DNA of 64,000 nt from Calothrix brevissima NIES-22 (GTDB lineage: Bacteria > Cyanobacteriota > Cyanobacteriia > Cyanobacteriales > Nostocaceae), in contig NZ_AP018207.1 of assembly GCF_002367995.1 (NCBI RefSeq), forward strand, positions 124,001-188,000, given 5' to 3'. The notes beneath the pieces are model-generated. The model made no database searches, was not told the DNA's origin, and saw only the letters and a program-made list of their open reading frames with translations. Position numbers and translations under genes: made by a program. Positions 30,201 through 38,572 of this stretch are shown piece after piece (within the stretch, counting starts at the first letter, position 1; each line of letters starts with the position of its first letter).

Positions 30201-32749
30201 ATTGTTCCTAACTCCTGCGCCATGACTGCTAAAGACCAAAAGTCAGTGATGATGTGATGGACAACTAGAAGCAGAATATGTCCCTCTACTGAGTTAGTAA
30301 ACAGACTCACCCGCATCAAAGAATCTTGCTCTAAATTGAAAGGACGGTAAGCTTCTTGAGTCAGACGTTCTTTCAACAAGGTTTCACTCCAGTAAGAAAC
30401 ATCTTGCTGTTGAAAGCAAACATCCATCTGTGGATGAATTAGTTGCAGTGGTTCGCCTTGTCTGACAGCGAACGTAGTTCGTAAAGCCGGATGGCGATCG
30501 CTCAATTTCTGAAAAGCACGTTGCAAGGCGGCAATATCTACATCTCCCTTGAGTAGCACTGCGCTAGCAATGTTGTAAGCTGGGCTTGTTGGTGCTAGCT
30601 GATGCATAAACCAAAGCGATCGCTGTCCATAGGATAAAATTTGCTCGCCATCACTATGCTCAACTAATGCGATCGCAGTCTCTTGACTAGAGATATTTGC
30701 TGTCAACTGTTCTAGTACTTGGTTGGCAATCTGGGCAATACTATCACCTTGCAAAAAACTAGTCATAGACAAGACAACATCCAAGTCAGTTTCAATAGTG
30801 TTTTTTAGTTCAACAGCCATCAACGAGTCTAAACCTACTGTAGTTAACGGCTGTTGAATATCTAACTGGGAAATCTCTAGTCGTAGCGTCTGAGCAACGA
30901 GTTGCTGAAGATAAATTTCTAGCTGTCGTTGGCGATCTGGTGATGTCATTTCCAGAATATTTTCTCGTTTGGAACTATCAAACTGAGCTACCACAGAGGA
31001 TGCTTCTAATATGCTGCTACCTACTACGTCAAAGTCATGGTTGAGAAAGCCTACACGGCAGGCATGACGTTGAATCTTACCACTAGAAGTCTTAGGAAGA
31101 TTTCCTGGTTTGAGTAACTGGATAGCATAAACTTGTAGTTCGTGTTGTTCTGCTACCGCCTGACGAATAGCTCTCACTACCTCTTCGACATCAAAAGTCC
31201 GCAAGTGGGTGCGCTTCACTTCCACAACAACTGCTAGCCGTTCTTCACCAGCAACATCAATGGTAAATGCCCCACTACAGCTTGCTTGCAGTGCTGGATG
31301 GCTTTGTTCTACTGTCAATTCTATGTCCTGGGGATAATGATTACGACCTCGGAGGATCATCATATCCTTAAGGCGACCGGTAACATACAATTCCCCTGAG
31401 TGTAAAAATCCTAAGTCGCCGGTACGTAGAAATGGCCCGTCGCCAGTATCTTTGAGGTAGGCTTGAAAAGTGCTTTGAGTCTGTTCTATTCTTTGCCAGT
31501 AACCCTGAGTCACACTTGCACCAGCAACCCAAATTTCACCAACTTCATCAGCTAAACAGCTAGTCAATTTTTCAGGATGGGCAATAACTACCCGCAAATC
31601 CGCCAAAGGTTTTCCTGAGCTAACCAATGTCTGAGCAGTACCATCTTTTAAAGTGGTGGAAACAATCTGATTTTTTTCTAGCGCTGCTTTCTCAACAGTT
31701 TGGAATACTGGTGGTATTTTCTTACGACCACCAGAAACAATCAACGTTGTTTCTGCCATGCCGTAACATGGATAAAAAGCTTCCTGACGAAAGCCACAAG
31801 ATGCAAATGTTGCGGCAAACTTTTCTATAGTTTCAGCGCGGACGGGTTCTGCACCATTAAAAGCCACTTCCCAGCTAGTTAAATCAAGAGTTGCTCGTTG
31901 TTCGGCAGTAATTTTGCGAAGGCATAGATCGTAAGCAAAATTAGGCCCGCCACTGGTAGTAGCCTTGTATCGAGAAATTGCTTGCAACCAGCAGTAAGGA
32001 TTTTGCAGAAATGCGATCGGCGGCATGAGGATACTTTCTGTTCCTAAATACAGAGGCTGAAGCACATTCCCAATTAAACCCATGTCATGAAACAAAGGCA
32101 ACCAACCAACAACAATAGTTTGCTTGCTATGTCCAAAACCTGCTTCGATCAGTCTTTCGTTATGTAAAAGATTTCCATGACTAACCATCACACCTTTGGG
32201 CGTAGAAGTTGAACCTGAAGTATATTGCAGAAAAGCTAATGTATCTTCGGTAATAGTAATTTCCTGCTTTTTGTCTTCCAGATTGCCGACAAAACTATCA
32301 GTAGCAAACCATTTGAGAGGCTTCAATTCTGGATTGTTGTCTATGAGGCGAGAACTGTTAGATAGTATCTGCGCGGTAGTAAGTATGAGTTTTGCTTGGG
32401 CATCTGCCACAATAGCTTGCAGCCGAGGTGTAGGTTTATTTAAATGTGGTGGATAGGCAGGAACAGCAACAACTCCTGCATACAGACAGCCAAAAAATGC
32501 CGTAATAAATTCCAAACCAGATGGATAAAGAAGTAAGGCACGTTCTCCCTTGGCGATACCTCTAGACTGTAATTGAGAAGCAATGCTCTGAGCCTGTAGA
32601 TTCAAGTCTTGATAAGTCAATCTAGCTGTTTCTGTTTCACCATCTTGCAAAAATCGAAAAGCTATGTTGTTTGGTTGGTGTAATGCTTGATAACGTAGTA
32701 AATCTACTAATGTGGAGATTTTCAAATTATTGAATAACAAATTACTCAT
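27278..32749 (-). CDS. FAAL-ACP-C-A-PCP lipo-initiation NRPS
   Basis: An 1823-aa loading protein. The fatty acyl-AMP ligase (about 10-590) has YTSGSTSTPKG (176-186), PLFHDMGLIG and RTGDLG; it activates a fatty acid with ATP and loads ACP Ser642 (VGLDSLM). The C domain (about 700-1140) has HHIITDFW (831-838), with Phe where HHxxxDG has Gly, and presumably N-acylates the first amino acid. The A domain (about 1190-1680) has IYTSGSTGQPK; its code reads about DVWDTGCIDK, Ser-like at the edges but not a known code. It carries a 30-40 residue insertion near its C-terminal subdomain (HQQLEFSASVGEDSL...). PCP has Ser1749. This is the first gene of the cluster, so the product is an N-acyl lipopeptide. 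Confidence 0.95.
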   Translation of the reverse strand: MSNLLFNNLKISTLVDLLRYQALHQPNNIAFRFLQDGETETARLTYQDLNLQAQSIASQLQSRGIAKGERALLLYPSGLEFITAFFGCLYAGVVAVPAYPPHLNKPTPRLQAIVADAQAKLILTTAQILSNSSRLIDNNPELKPLKWFATDSFVGNLEDKKQEITITEDTLAFLQYTSGSTSTPKGVMVSHGNLLHNERLIEAGFGHSKQTIVVGWLPLFHDMGLIGNVLQPLYLGTESILMPPIAFLQNPYCWLQAISRYKATTSGGPNFAYDLCLRKITAEQRATLDLTSWEVAFNGAEPVRAETIEKFAATFASCGFRQEAFYPCYGMAETTLIVSGGRKKIPPVFQTVEKAALEKNQIVSTTLKDGTAQTLVSSGKPLADLRVVIAHPEKLTSCLADEVGEIWVAGASVTQGYWQRIEQTQSTFQAYLKDTGDGPFLRTGDLGFLHSGELYVTGRLKDMMILRGRNHYPQDIELTVEQSHPALQASCSGAFTIDVAGEERLAVVVEVKRTHLRTFDVEEVVRAIRQAVAEQHELQVYAIQLLKPGNLPKTSSGKIQRHACRVGFLNHDFDVVGSSILEASSVVAQFDSSKRENILEMTSPDRQRQLEIYLQQLVAQTLRLEISQLDIQQPLTTVGLDSLMAVELKNTIETDLDVVLSMTSFLQGDSIAQIANQVLEQLTANISSQETAIALVEHSDGEQILSYGQRSLWFMHQLAPTSPAYNIASAVLLKGDVDIAALQRAFQKLSDRHPALRTTFAVRQGEPLQLIHPQMDVCFQQQDVSYWSETLLKERLTQEAYRPFNLEQDSLMRVSLFTNSVEGHILLLVVHHIITDFWSLAVMAQELGTIYQAEKQGSDLSLPPLALQYIDYSYKQAQMLASPKGEKLWAYWQQQLAGELPVLNLPTDHPRPSVQTYRGASVPFQLNAKLTEKLKTQSRTCGTTLYMTLLAAYQLLLHRYTGQEDILVGSPTAGRSEADLAGVIGYFVNPVVIRSNLSGNLTFEQLLAQVRQTVLDAFTHQDYPFALLVERLQTVRDSSRSPLFQTMFVLQKAHLLHEQGLTAFTLNETGVEIHLGELQMESLALEQKVAQFDLTLTMAEVNNSLAASFEYNADLFNSDTITRMASHFQTLVENIVANSQQPLSTLPLLTAVEKQQLLVEWNATQTDYPKDVCLHELFEAQVEKAPNAIAVIFQDQQLTYQQLNQQANQLAHYLQASGIKSEVRVGIYLERSLEMAIGVLGVLKAGATYVPLDHTYPKERIAFMVADAEVQILLTQQSLVTSLPEQPASVICLDTDWEIINQQSTEKPTAAVNPGNLAYIIYTSGSTGQPKGVMIPHMGIVNRLVWGIERYQLTPKDRVLQKTSFSFDVCVWEFFAPLLSGASLVMAKPNGHQDPSYLVQVMKQQQITIADFVPAMLQLILEQPGLEACEALRYITCGGEALPKELRDRFFNRLQGVELHNCYGPTEVSIDATSWVCQPQSEVISIGRPIANQQIYILDNYLQPVPIGVSGELYVGGAGLSRGYLNRPDTTAEKFIPHPFSNEPGARLYKTGDLARYLPDGNIEFLGRLDEQVKIRGFRLELGEIAAVLRQYPGVAEAAVVVQNNTDNQAFQKRLIAYLVPKEHQQLEFSASVGEDSLSEILFSQGEVNPHQDNQQLSAKYLRSYLSRHLPDYMIPAAFVTIPEMPRTPNGKLDYRALPALDATSLELAVTYVPPSTPLEEVLAGIWREILQIERVGIDDNFFELGGHSLLAIQVISRIRDIFHVELPVHNLFEASTIAQLSQLLITRETKPGQIEKIAQVFQKITAMSTQELQTTLQQKKGK

Positions 32750-33119
32750 TCTACTTAATCCTATTGAATAAACCCTTGAAAGTAATGATAACTAACGCAG
32801 CAGGCGATTAATCAAATAATCAAAACAATCTTGTCAAGAACTAGAAAATATAGCAATCCTATCTGAGTTGTGAAAATATTTTTTTTGATGAACCGCCAAG
32901 ACGCCAAGTACGCCAAGGTTCAGAGAAAAAACTGAGAGTTAGCAAATTTCATAAATGATTTAGGATTGCTATATGTAATAAAATAATGTTTGCAAAATTG
33001 AATATACCAAGCATCAAAAATATAAGCTTATAAGCTCAAGTTCTACTTATATTAACAAAATGTAGTTTAGACAAAAAACATAATCTATGCAAACTTAATC
33101 GAGATTTAAAAAATGCCGA
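32750..33119. other. Upstream region of the lipopeptide cluster
   Basis: A 370-bp AT-rich spacer with the likely promoter for the minus-strand biosynthetic genes and the inverted-repeat element at 32848-32974. No further operator or RNA is recognised. Confidence 0.5.
32848..32974. mobile_element. MITE-like element with 14-bp terminal repeats
   Basis: Perfect terminal inverted repeats ATATAGCAATCCTA (32848-32861) and TAGGATTGCTATAT (32961-32974) enclose a 127-bp non-coding segment with the phrase GCCAAGACGCCAAGTACGCC. If the outer TA pairs are target duplications, the element fits the TA-targeting IS630/Tc1-mariner style. It lies about 100 bp upstream of the FAAL gene start. Confidence 0.7.
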
Positions 33120-33668
33120 TCAATGCCGCATTTTTAATAGCCAAATCTCTAGGCTTTGACGGCGTTTTTGTGATTCTTTGGCTATTTTTTTGGGATTTAT
33201 TTCTCGTTCTTCTAAAAATAAATCTACTTTTCTTGTTGTTAAAACAAACACTCCCTCACGCTTAAATACCATAGGAATTACTAAACTATGAAGTTGCCAT
33301 ATACTGTGAGGAATTCGATAATTTAACTTCAAAGTTTCTCTGTTACTAAATTTTGAGTTTTTACGCTGCTGAATTGCCCAGTAAGTCCTATTAGTTTTAA
33401 CAGCAATTTCCTTAAATTTAAACATTTCAGTTTCTAGTTGAGCACTTAAAGTATTGATCCGCTCTTCTAGCCCAGTTAATTCTTTAATTCCTTCCTCAAA
33501 TTCAAAGTTTAGATTATCTCTAATTCGCTGTTCTTGGAGTTTAATTAACATTTCTTCATATTCAGCTAAAGCTGCTATATCATATTGTAATCTTGTCAAA
33601 TCAAGTACTCGATCGTTATCTGAAGATTCAAAACTTGCAATCGATATTATGTCAGATTCTTTACTCAT
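33120..33668 (-). CDS. Coiled-coil hypothetical protein
   Basis: A 182-aa protein from the ATG at 33668 (MSKESDIISIASF...); the frame extends further upstream, but that part (MINIYIICGK...) looks non-coding. Residues about 30-100 are rich in Glu, Leu and Lys with heptad spacing (LQYDIAALAEYEEMLIKL, EERINTLSAQLETEMFKF), so a coiled coil is likely. The C-terminal half is basic (NPKKIAKESQKRRQ). No family is recognised. It lies next to the decayed caspase fragment and could be a remnant partner of that system. Confidence 0.5.
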   Translation of the reverse strand: MSKESDIISIASFESSDNDRVLDLTRLQYDIAALAEYEEMLIKLQEQRIRDNLNFEFEEGIKELTGLEERINTLSAQLETEMFKFKEIAVKTNRTYWAIQQRKNSKFSNRETLKLNYRIPHSIWQLHSLVIPMVFKREGVFVLTTRKVDLFLEEREINPKKIAKESQKRRQSLEIWLLKMRH

Positions 33669-33815
33669 TGTTATGTCAAATTTGTACTCATTAGCTAAAC
33701 AGTTACTGCTATAAAAAATCAGACCTTTTAGTAGTGCTTTCCCACAGATGATATAAATATTTATCAATCGTAGTGATAGTTTTTTCTGACAGCAACTATT
33801 ATTTGTTACATTTGT

Positions 33816-33961
33816 TTATAAAATGACAGTAAAGTTCCCGTGGGTTTCGAGAAGTTGCGCGATCGCTTCCGCATCCGCAGCCTTGTTGCTAGGTGCTTGA
33901 TTTTACTCAGTGTATCCTTGATTAATTGATTGATACCTACTACTAGTGCTTCTCGTCTCAT
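33816..33961 (-). pseudogene. Decayed N-terminus of a caspase-like (C14) peptidase
   Basis: Reading the minus strand from the ATG at 33961 gives MRREALVVGINQ, then KDTLSKIKHLA. After a frame change it gives KAADAEAIAQLLETHGNFTV and a stop at 33816. Both pieces match the N-terminus of the intact caspase protein encoded at 38573-41611 (MNRDALVVGINQ, KDTPTSKAKNL, NNAEAIAQRLEEYGDF). The match ends there, and nothing of the catalytic His/Cys region or NTPase remains. It is a truncated, frameshifted relic of a second copy, lying directly upstream of the CHAT operon. Confidence 0.8.
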
Positions 33962-33987
33962 AGTCATATTACGAGACATCTTACTTA

Positions 33988-36171
33988 ATGAATTCTTCCA
34001 TTACCAAAACCTTACTAGCTCTGTTACTAACACTCAAAGAACTTACCGTTCCCCTGAGTATCGATGAACAAGAACTTTTACAAAACATCGGACAACAACT
34101 CAATCTCTATCCTGATGACTGGGACTTGATTCAAGAACAGCTAATCGCAATAATTCAGGAAAATTCCGCATTAAATCAGATTTATCAGGATAATAAAGTC
34201 AAATTAGATGCTTTAGATGGTCGAATTCCTCAAGAATTGTTACCCGGCCTAGCTGACTTACACAAACAACTTTTTGGGGAAACAAAAGAAATTATCACCT
34301 ATGACGGTCAAATTAAAGGTGAACCGACCAATCTAGTAAACCCGGTAATTAGCCTTACCACTTCTATCCTACTTACTGATAATCAAGACTCTACTGTTAA
34401 GCAATTAGCTTTTATCCAAGAAATATCTGATTACTTAGAAAATTATCGTTTCTTTAATACTTACTTTGCTAATCTGGATACGCACAGCACAGTTCCACCT
34501 AGCGAACCCTTAATTCACGGACAGACTTATTTATTATTTATAGATATCAGCCCAGAACGCAAAGGTATAGAAAACCAAGATATTCCCTTTCCCGATACAG
34601 CTTTGGCTCAAGTGTGGCATGATTCCCAATCCTTAGCAATTGATGTAGTTGTGGCTTCTAAAGATTTTCACATTGATGCAACAGTGAAAAAACTCACCCT
34701 CCCCCGCAGTGGTGCATCGGATATTCTCCAATTCACCGTCAAACCGAATTTATTTGATGCTAGGGGTTACATTCAGGTGGACTTGTTATATCGCGGCTAT
34801 CTGCTTCAATCCAAGCAACTTACAGTCCTCGTTATCCCCACAGCAGGAGCAGAAATTCCCGAGTCACTGCGCCCGCCGCAAACTGCTAAGATTACCTTTA
34901 CTACCACTGACTTGCTGACTCATGACAAGCTAGCACTGCTACCTGAGCGATTTTTAACTGTAGATGTACAAGTCGATCCTAGAGATGGTAGCACTGACTT
35001 GCGCTTTCTCGACAGAACCCAGGGAAATCAAGAATTAGTATCTTACAGTACAAATTTACAATCTGGGTTAGGAAATGCGATCGCCAGAGTGCGGCAAAAA
35101 TTGCACTCAATGGCGGCGACAAAAGAAGGTTACCAATTTAAAACCCAAGGCGACATGACGCTGTTAAATGCTTGGCTACCCCAGTTAGCTGATGCAGGAA
35201 GATATCTATATCGCTTACTCATTCCTGAGAATAAAAGCTTAACTTTAGGTGATGATCAAGGGGAAAAATTACGCGCCGCCTTAAAACCTGATAGCGTCAT
35301 TCAAGTTAATCCCATTAACCCAATTTTAGGATTGGGAAAGGCAACAATTCCTTGGGGGTTACTATATGAACGCAAAATAATGCCTCCAGTCAAGCAACTT
35401 CATGTCTGCGAAGAATTTCCCCATCGCGACGTAGACTGTACTGGTTGCCCTTTGAAAGATAATTATAAAGTTGTTTGTCCCCATGCTTTTTGGGGCTACC
35501 GCTACGCGATCGAGCAACTTCCAGCTTGGACAAGTAACGAAGGTTTGCAAACACCTAGCCTAGTCTGGCAAATTGCCAACAATCAACCTTTGTATATTAA
35601 TTTCAACGTCTGGCGAGATTTTCGGTTTTGGCAAAATCATGTACCTAAAATCGAACAACTAGGTTCAGTGAAAATGCTGATAGCACAAGAAATTATCGAA
35701 CTGGAAAATATTTGGACAAGCTACAGTTCTCATTTAGATATTGTCTATTTTTATTGTCACGGCGGTATAGATGAAATCGAAAATTTACCTTACTTACAAC
35801 TGAGCGATGACAAAATCTATAGTAATTTTATCGAAGCCTGTGGAGTCAACTGGCAACATCGCCCTTTAGTGTTACTCAACGGTTGCGCTACTGGGGATTA
35901 TAGCCCAGAGAGTTACATCAGCTTAATTGATGACTTTCGTGCAGCTGGTGCTAGTGGTGTAATTGGTACAGAATGTCCCGTACCAGAATTATTTGCAGAA
36001 CTTTACGCCTTTACCCTGCTGAAGCGGGTATTTCGTGGCGAACCTTTAGGAAAAGCCATGCTGGCGGTACGTCGGGAAATGCTTCAGCAGAACTTCAATC
36101 CTTTGGGTTTATTGTATTCATTGTATGCTCCTTACGAGATTGCTTTAGCTCGTGCGATCGCCCATAATTAA
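33988..36171 (+). CDS. CHAT-domain protease with Cys cluster
   Basis: A 727-aa soluble protein. The C-terminal CHAT (caspase/HetF-associated) domain at about 570-727 has the catalytic dyad His591 (YFYCHGG) and Cys633 (LLNGCATGDY). Ahead of it, Cys474, Cys484, Cys487 and Cys497 (HVCEEF, DCTGCP, VVCPHAFWG) form a likely zinc site. The middle (about 175-290) is beta-rich, and the N-terminal 100 residues form a small helical domain (TLKELTVPLSIDEQELL...) that could be an adaptor or effector-associated module. There is no signal peptide or TPR. The next gene starts 15 bp later, so it is in an operon with a membrane protein. CHAT enzymes cleave specific protein partners; the substrate here is unknown. 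Confidence 0.85.
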   Translation: MNSSITKTLLALLLTLKELTVPLSIDEQELLQNIGQQLNLYPDDWDLIQEQLIAIIQENSALNQIYQDNKVKLDALDGRIPQELLPGLADLHKQLFGETKEIITYDGQIKGEPTNLVNPVISLTTSILLTDNQDSTVKQLAFIQEISDYLENYRFFNTYFANLDTHSTVPPSEPLIHGQTYLLFIDISPERKGIENQDIPFPDTALAQVWHDSQSLAIDVVVASKDFHIDATVKKLTLPRSGASDILQFTVKPNLFDARGYIQVDLLYRGYLLQSKQLTVLVIPTAGAEIPESLRPPQTAKITFTTTDLLTHDKLALLPERFLTVDVQVDPRDGSTDLRFLDRTQGNQELVSYSTNLQSGLGNAIARVRQKLHSMAATKEGYQFKTQGDMTLLNAWLPQLADAGRYLYRLLIPENKSLTLGDDQGEKLRAALKPDSVIQVNPINPILGLGKATIPWGLLYERKIMPPVKQLHVCEEFPHRDVDCTGCPLKDNYKVVCPHAFWGYRYAIEQLPAWTSNEGLQTPSLVWQIANNQPLYINFNVWRDFRFWQNHVPKIEQLGSVKMLIAQEIIELENIWTSYSSHLDIVYFYCHGGIDEIENLPYLQLSDDKIYSNFIEACGVNWQHRPLVLLNGCATGDYSPESYISLIDDFRAAGASGVIGTECPVPELFAELYAFTLLKRVFRGEPLGKAMLAVRREMLQQNFNPLGLLYSLYAPYEIALARAIAHN

Positions 36172-36186
36172 CTGCTTCACCTAATC

Positions 36187-37836
36187 ATGAAACGCTGGAT
36201 TACTGCTGCACTGTTGATTTTACTCATTTGTCCTGCGCCAGCTGTGGCTCAAACTAATCGCAAAATTGAAGTTGATGCTTTAGACAAGCCTTTAGAAATT
36301 AAAGGTTGGCTGGGGGAAGAAAATGCTTTAATTAGCAACATTCGCTTAACAGCTTCTGGCGAAAATATCACCAATTGGACATTCTTACCCTCAGACTTAA
36401 AGCGAACCGAAGGCGATGAAGTCATTGGTCGCCAGCAGGTAGAGTTAATCGGGGAACGCAAGCTAGAAGCAGGTTTACCAAAAGATTTTCAAGTGAAAGT
36501 TAATGGTGTCAAGCTACCAGGAACTTATCAAGGACAAATTGAAATACTGTTACCCAGTCAAAAGCGGTCTGAGGCGTTAATAGTTCCGATTACAGTAAAA
36601 GCCAAAGCTAGACCCGCCTTAGTACCTGTAAAAGATTCCGAACAAGTACAGTTGCAATTAGTTCGATGCAGTTGGGATTGTGGTTTAGCGCAGCTGTTAC
36701 TTCCAGACAGCGCATTTCAACAACAACGGCTAATTTATTTAGATAACCCCAATCAGGCAACTATATCCCTTACCAGTGCTGAAGTAATTTTACAAGGAAG
36801 ACAAACTAACTATCAAATTACGCAAACCGAGGTAGAATCCCCACAAAGTCCGCAAACTTTAGCCGCTAATAAAATTATCAGTGTGCCTTTAAAGTGGGTG
36901 CGATCGCATATTCCCCCCGACAGATATACAGGCGCAGTTTACTTCACAATGGAAGGTAAAGAAGGAAGACTATCAATTCCCATAGATTTAAGTATGCGAA
37001 CTGGCCCAGCTATGCCAATTTTAGTTTTATTGTTGGGTATTATTTTGGGTCGCTTGTTTAAATATATGCAAGAAAAAGGCATTCCCCAATCCGATGCTTT
37101 GGCGGAAGTCTACAAAGTAGAAAATACTATCGATAAAGCTGACCAAAAAGACCAAGAAATTCTCAGTCCAATGGTTACAAAAGTCCGCAGTTCTGTTAAA
37201 CAAATGGACTTAGAAACCGCGAACGCAGATTTAGTTAAAATTAAAGAACGAAAGAACTGTTTAGATAGCCTCAGAAAAATCGAACAGCAGTTAGCAGGTA
37301 TGGAACAAGACCCTTATGTCGGTGGTGAGAATGGAATATTAGCCAAAATTAATGAGGCTCGCAAGTCGATTAAATTTGAGAAAGACGATCAAGCTCAAGA
37401 ACTTTTAGAACAAATAAAGAATAGTCTGATCAAACTCAGTCAAGTTATGATGGGAGCAAACCAACAACCCGATCCTACTTTAACAGCAGCTGCAAATGAA
37501 GCAGCTATGGCTAAGAATTCTGCTGAAAGTGCTACAAAAGTGCAGAAAATTCCCGCAGCTAAATTTGCATGGTGGCGACGAATTTTGATAGTGACAGCAG
37601 GAGTCTCTAATGAATTGCGAGCAGAAGCAACATTGTGGGTAGTGCGACCGCTGTTATCTTTAACTTTGTTATTAGGATTATCGTTAGTAGGAATCCGCGC
37701 TTTATATGTAGAGAAGGGGTTAACTTTTGGTGCTAACCCCTTTTCTGATTATTTAGAATTGATACTTTGGGGACTGAGTGCAGATGTTGCTAGCCGGAGT
37801 TTGAGTAATTTAGCAGGGGGAGAAAATAAGGAGTAG
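36187..37836 (+). CDS. Membrane protein: secreted beta domain, TM, coiled coil, TM (CHAT partner)
   Basis: A 549-aa protein with a signal peptide (1-21, cut after AVA). An exported beta-sandwich region (about 22-270) has a Cys161/Cys165 pair (RCSWDCG) and two Ig-like halves ending in PDRYTGAVYF. TM1 is at about 276-294 (AMPILVLLLGIILGRLF). A long cytoplasmic coiled-coil segment follows (about 300-450, with ENTIDKADQKDQEIL and LRKIEQQLAGMEQ). TM2 is at about 485-503 (TLLLGLSLVGIRALY), with a conserved-looking tail (DYLELILWGLSADVASRSL). No named family is recognised. Its start lies 15 bp after the CHAT stop, suggesting an envelope sensor or anchor that controls, or is cut by, the CHAT protease. 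Confidence 0.75.
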   Translation: MKRWITAALLILLICPAPAVAQTNRKIEVDALDKPLEIKGWLGEENALISNIRLTASGENITNWTFLPSDLKRTEGDEVIGRQQVELIGERKLEAGLPKDFQVKVNGVKLPGTYQGQIEILLPSQKRSEALIVPITVKAKARPALVPVKDSEQVQLQLVRCSWDCGLAQLLLPDSAFQQQRLIYLDNPNQATISLTSAEVILQGRQTNYQITQTEVESPQSPQTLAANKIISVPLKWVRSHIPPDRYTGAVYFTMEGKEGRLSIPIDLSMRTGPAMPILVLLLGIILGRLFKYMQEKGIPQSDALAEVYKVENTIDKADQKDQEILSPMVTKVRSSVKQMDLETANADLVKIKERKNCLDSLRKIEQQLAGMEQDPYVGGENGILAKINEARKSIKFEKDDQAQELLEQIKNSLIKLSQVMMGANQQPDPTLTAAANEAAMAKNSAESATKVQKIPAAKFAWWRRILIVTAGVSNELRAEATLWVVRPLLSLTLLLGLSLVGIRALYVEKGLTFGANPFSDYLELILWGLSADVASRSLSNLAGGENKE

Positions 37837-37873
37837 TAATTTAAATTAATGGATGTCAAACTTTTGCTAAATT

Positions 37874-38545
37874 TTAAGTAACTGTCCAACTTCCAGTAAT
37901 TGAATACTCTGTTTGAGGTTGTCCTTGGACTTTGAGTTTATAGTATTTTTGAGGATTACCAGGGTAGGTTAATGTTTCTTGACTACCATCTTCAACTCTG
38001 ATAAATGCAACACGTTGCCATGAGCGTGAATTTTTGCTTGTTGCCTCTAACATAGTAAAATTAGCACTTCCTCCGGATACAGTAATCTCAGCGATAATAG
38101 GATTGCGACCACGAATAATATAATTATCAGAACCTTCGTTGACCAAAATATTGCGTTCCCCAATATCCGTAATACCGCGTTCTATGAAGTTGTTAGTAAA
38201 GGAGAATTTTAGCTTGTGTGCTACTTCAGGAGGATGTAGCAAGGATAATTCTATAGCAACTTCGTTATCGTCGCTGTTATCATTTAATAATTCTGAGTCT
38301 GCTAAAGTGAATTTAGGTGCAACTTGATCGTTAGTTGAAAGAATTGTATTATTTTGTAATTCTTCAGACTCTTCTGATAAAATTTCGCAATCTACACGTA
38401 AGTTTTTAATAGATTTTTTTATTAGCTCTTCGTTGTAACCACTGGCTTTAACTAGAAAGCTCTCCCCTTTACTATTTTCATGTATGGCAGTAGTTTCATA
38501 GCGTATTATGGGCTGGGAAAATTTAAGTTCAGTTAACTTCTTCAT
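37874..38545 (-). CDS. Hypothetical protein downstream of the caspase gene
   Basis: A 223-aa soluble protein, no family recognised. Residues 1-65 look mixed alpha/beta, 65-95 are acidic and low-complexity (ELLNDNSDDNEVAIE), and the rest is beta-rich with NIIVNEGS-like turns and a final YSITGSWTVT strand. It has no signal peptide and no Cys beyond residue 60. It starts 27 bp after the stop codon of the caspase-nSTAND-FGE gene and is convergent with the CHAT operon, so it is best read as the second gene of the caspase operon, perhaps a substrate or inhibitor. Confidence 0.6.
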   Translation of the reverse strand: MKKLTELKFSQPIIRYETTAIHENSKGESFLVKASGYNEELIKKSIKNLRVDCEILSEESEELQNNTILSTNDQVAPKFTLADSELLNDNSDDNEVAIELSLLHPPEVAHKLKFSFTNNFIERGITDIGERNILVNEGSDNYIIRGRNPIIAEITVSGGSANFTMLEATSKNSRSWQRVAFIRVEDGSQETLTYPGNPQKYYKLKVQGQPQTEYSITGSWTVT

Positions 38546-38572
38546 GGAATTTTACCTCATATCTTGATTAGC

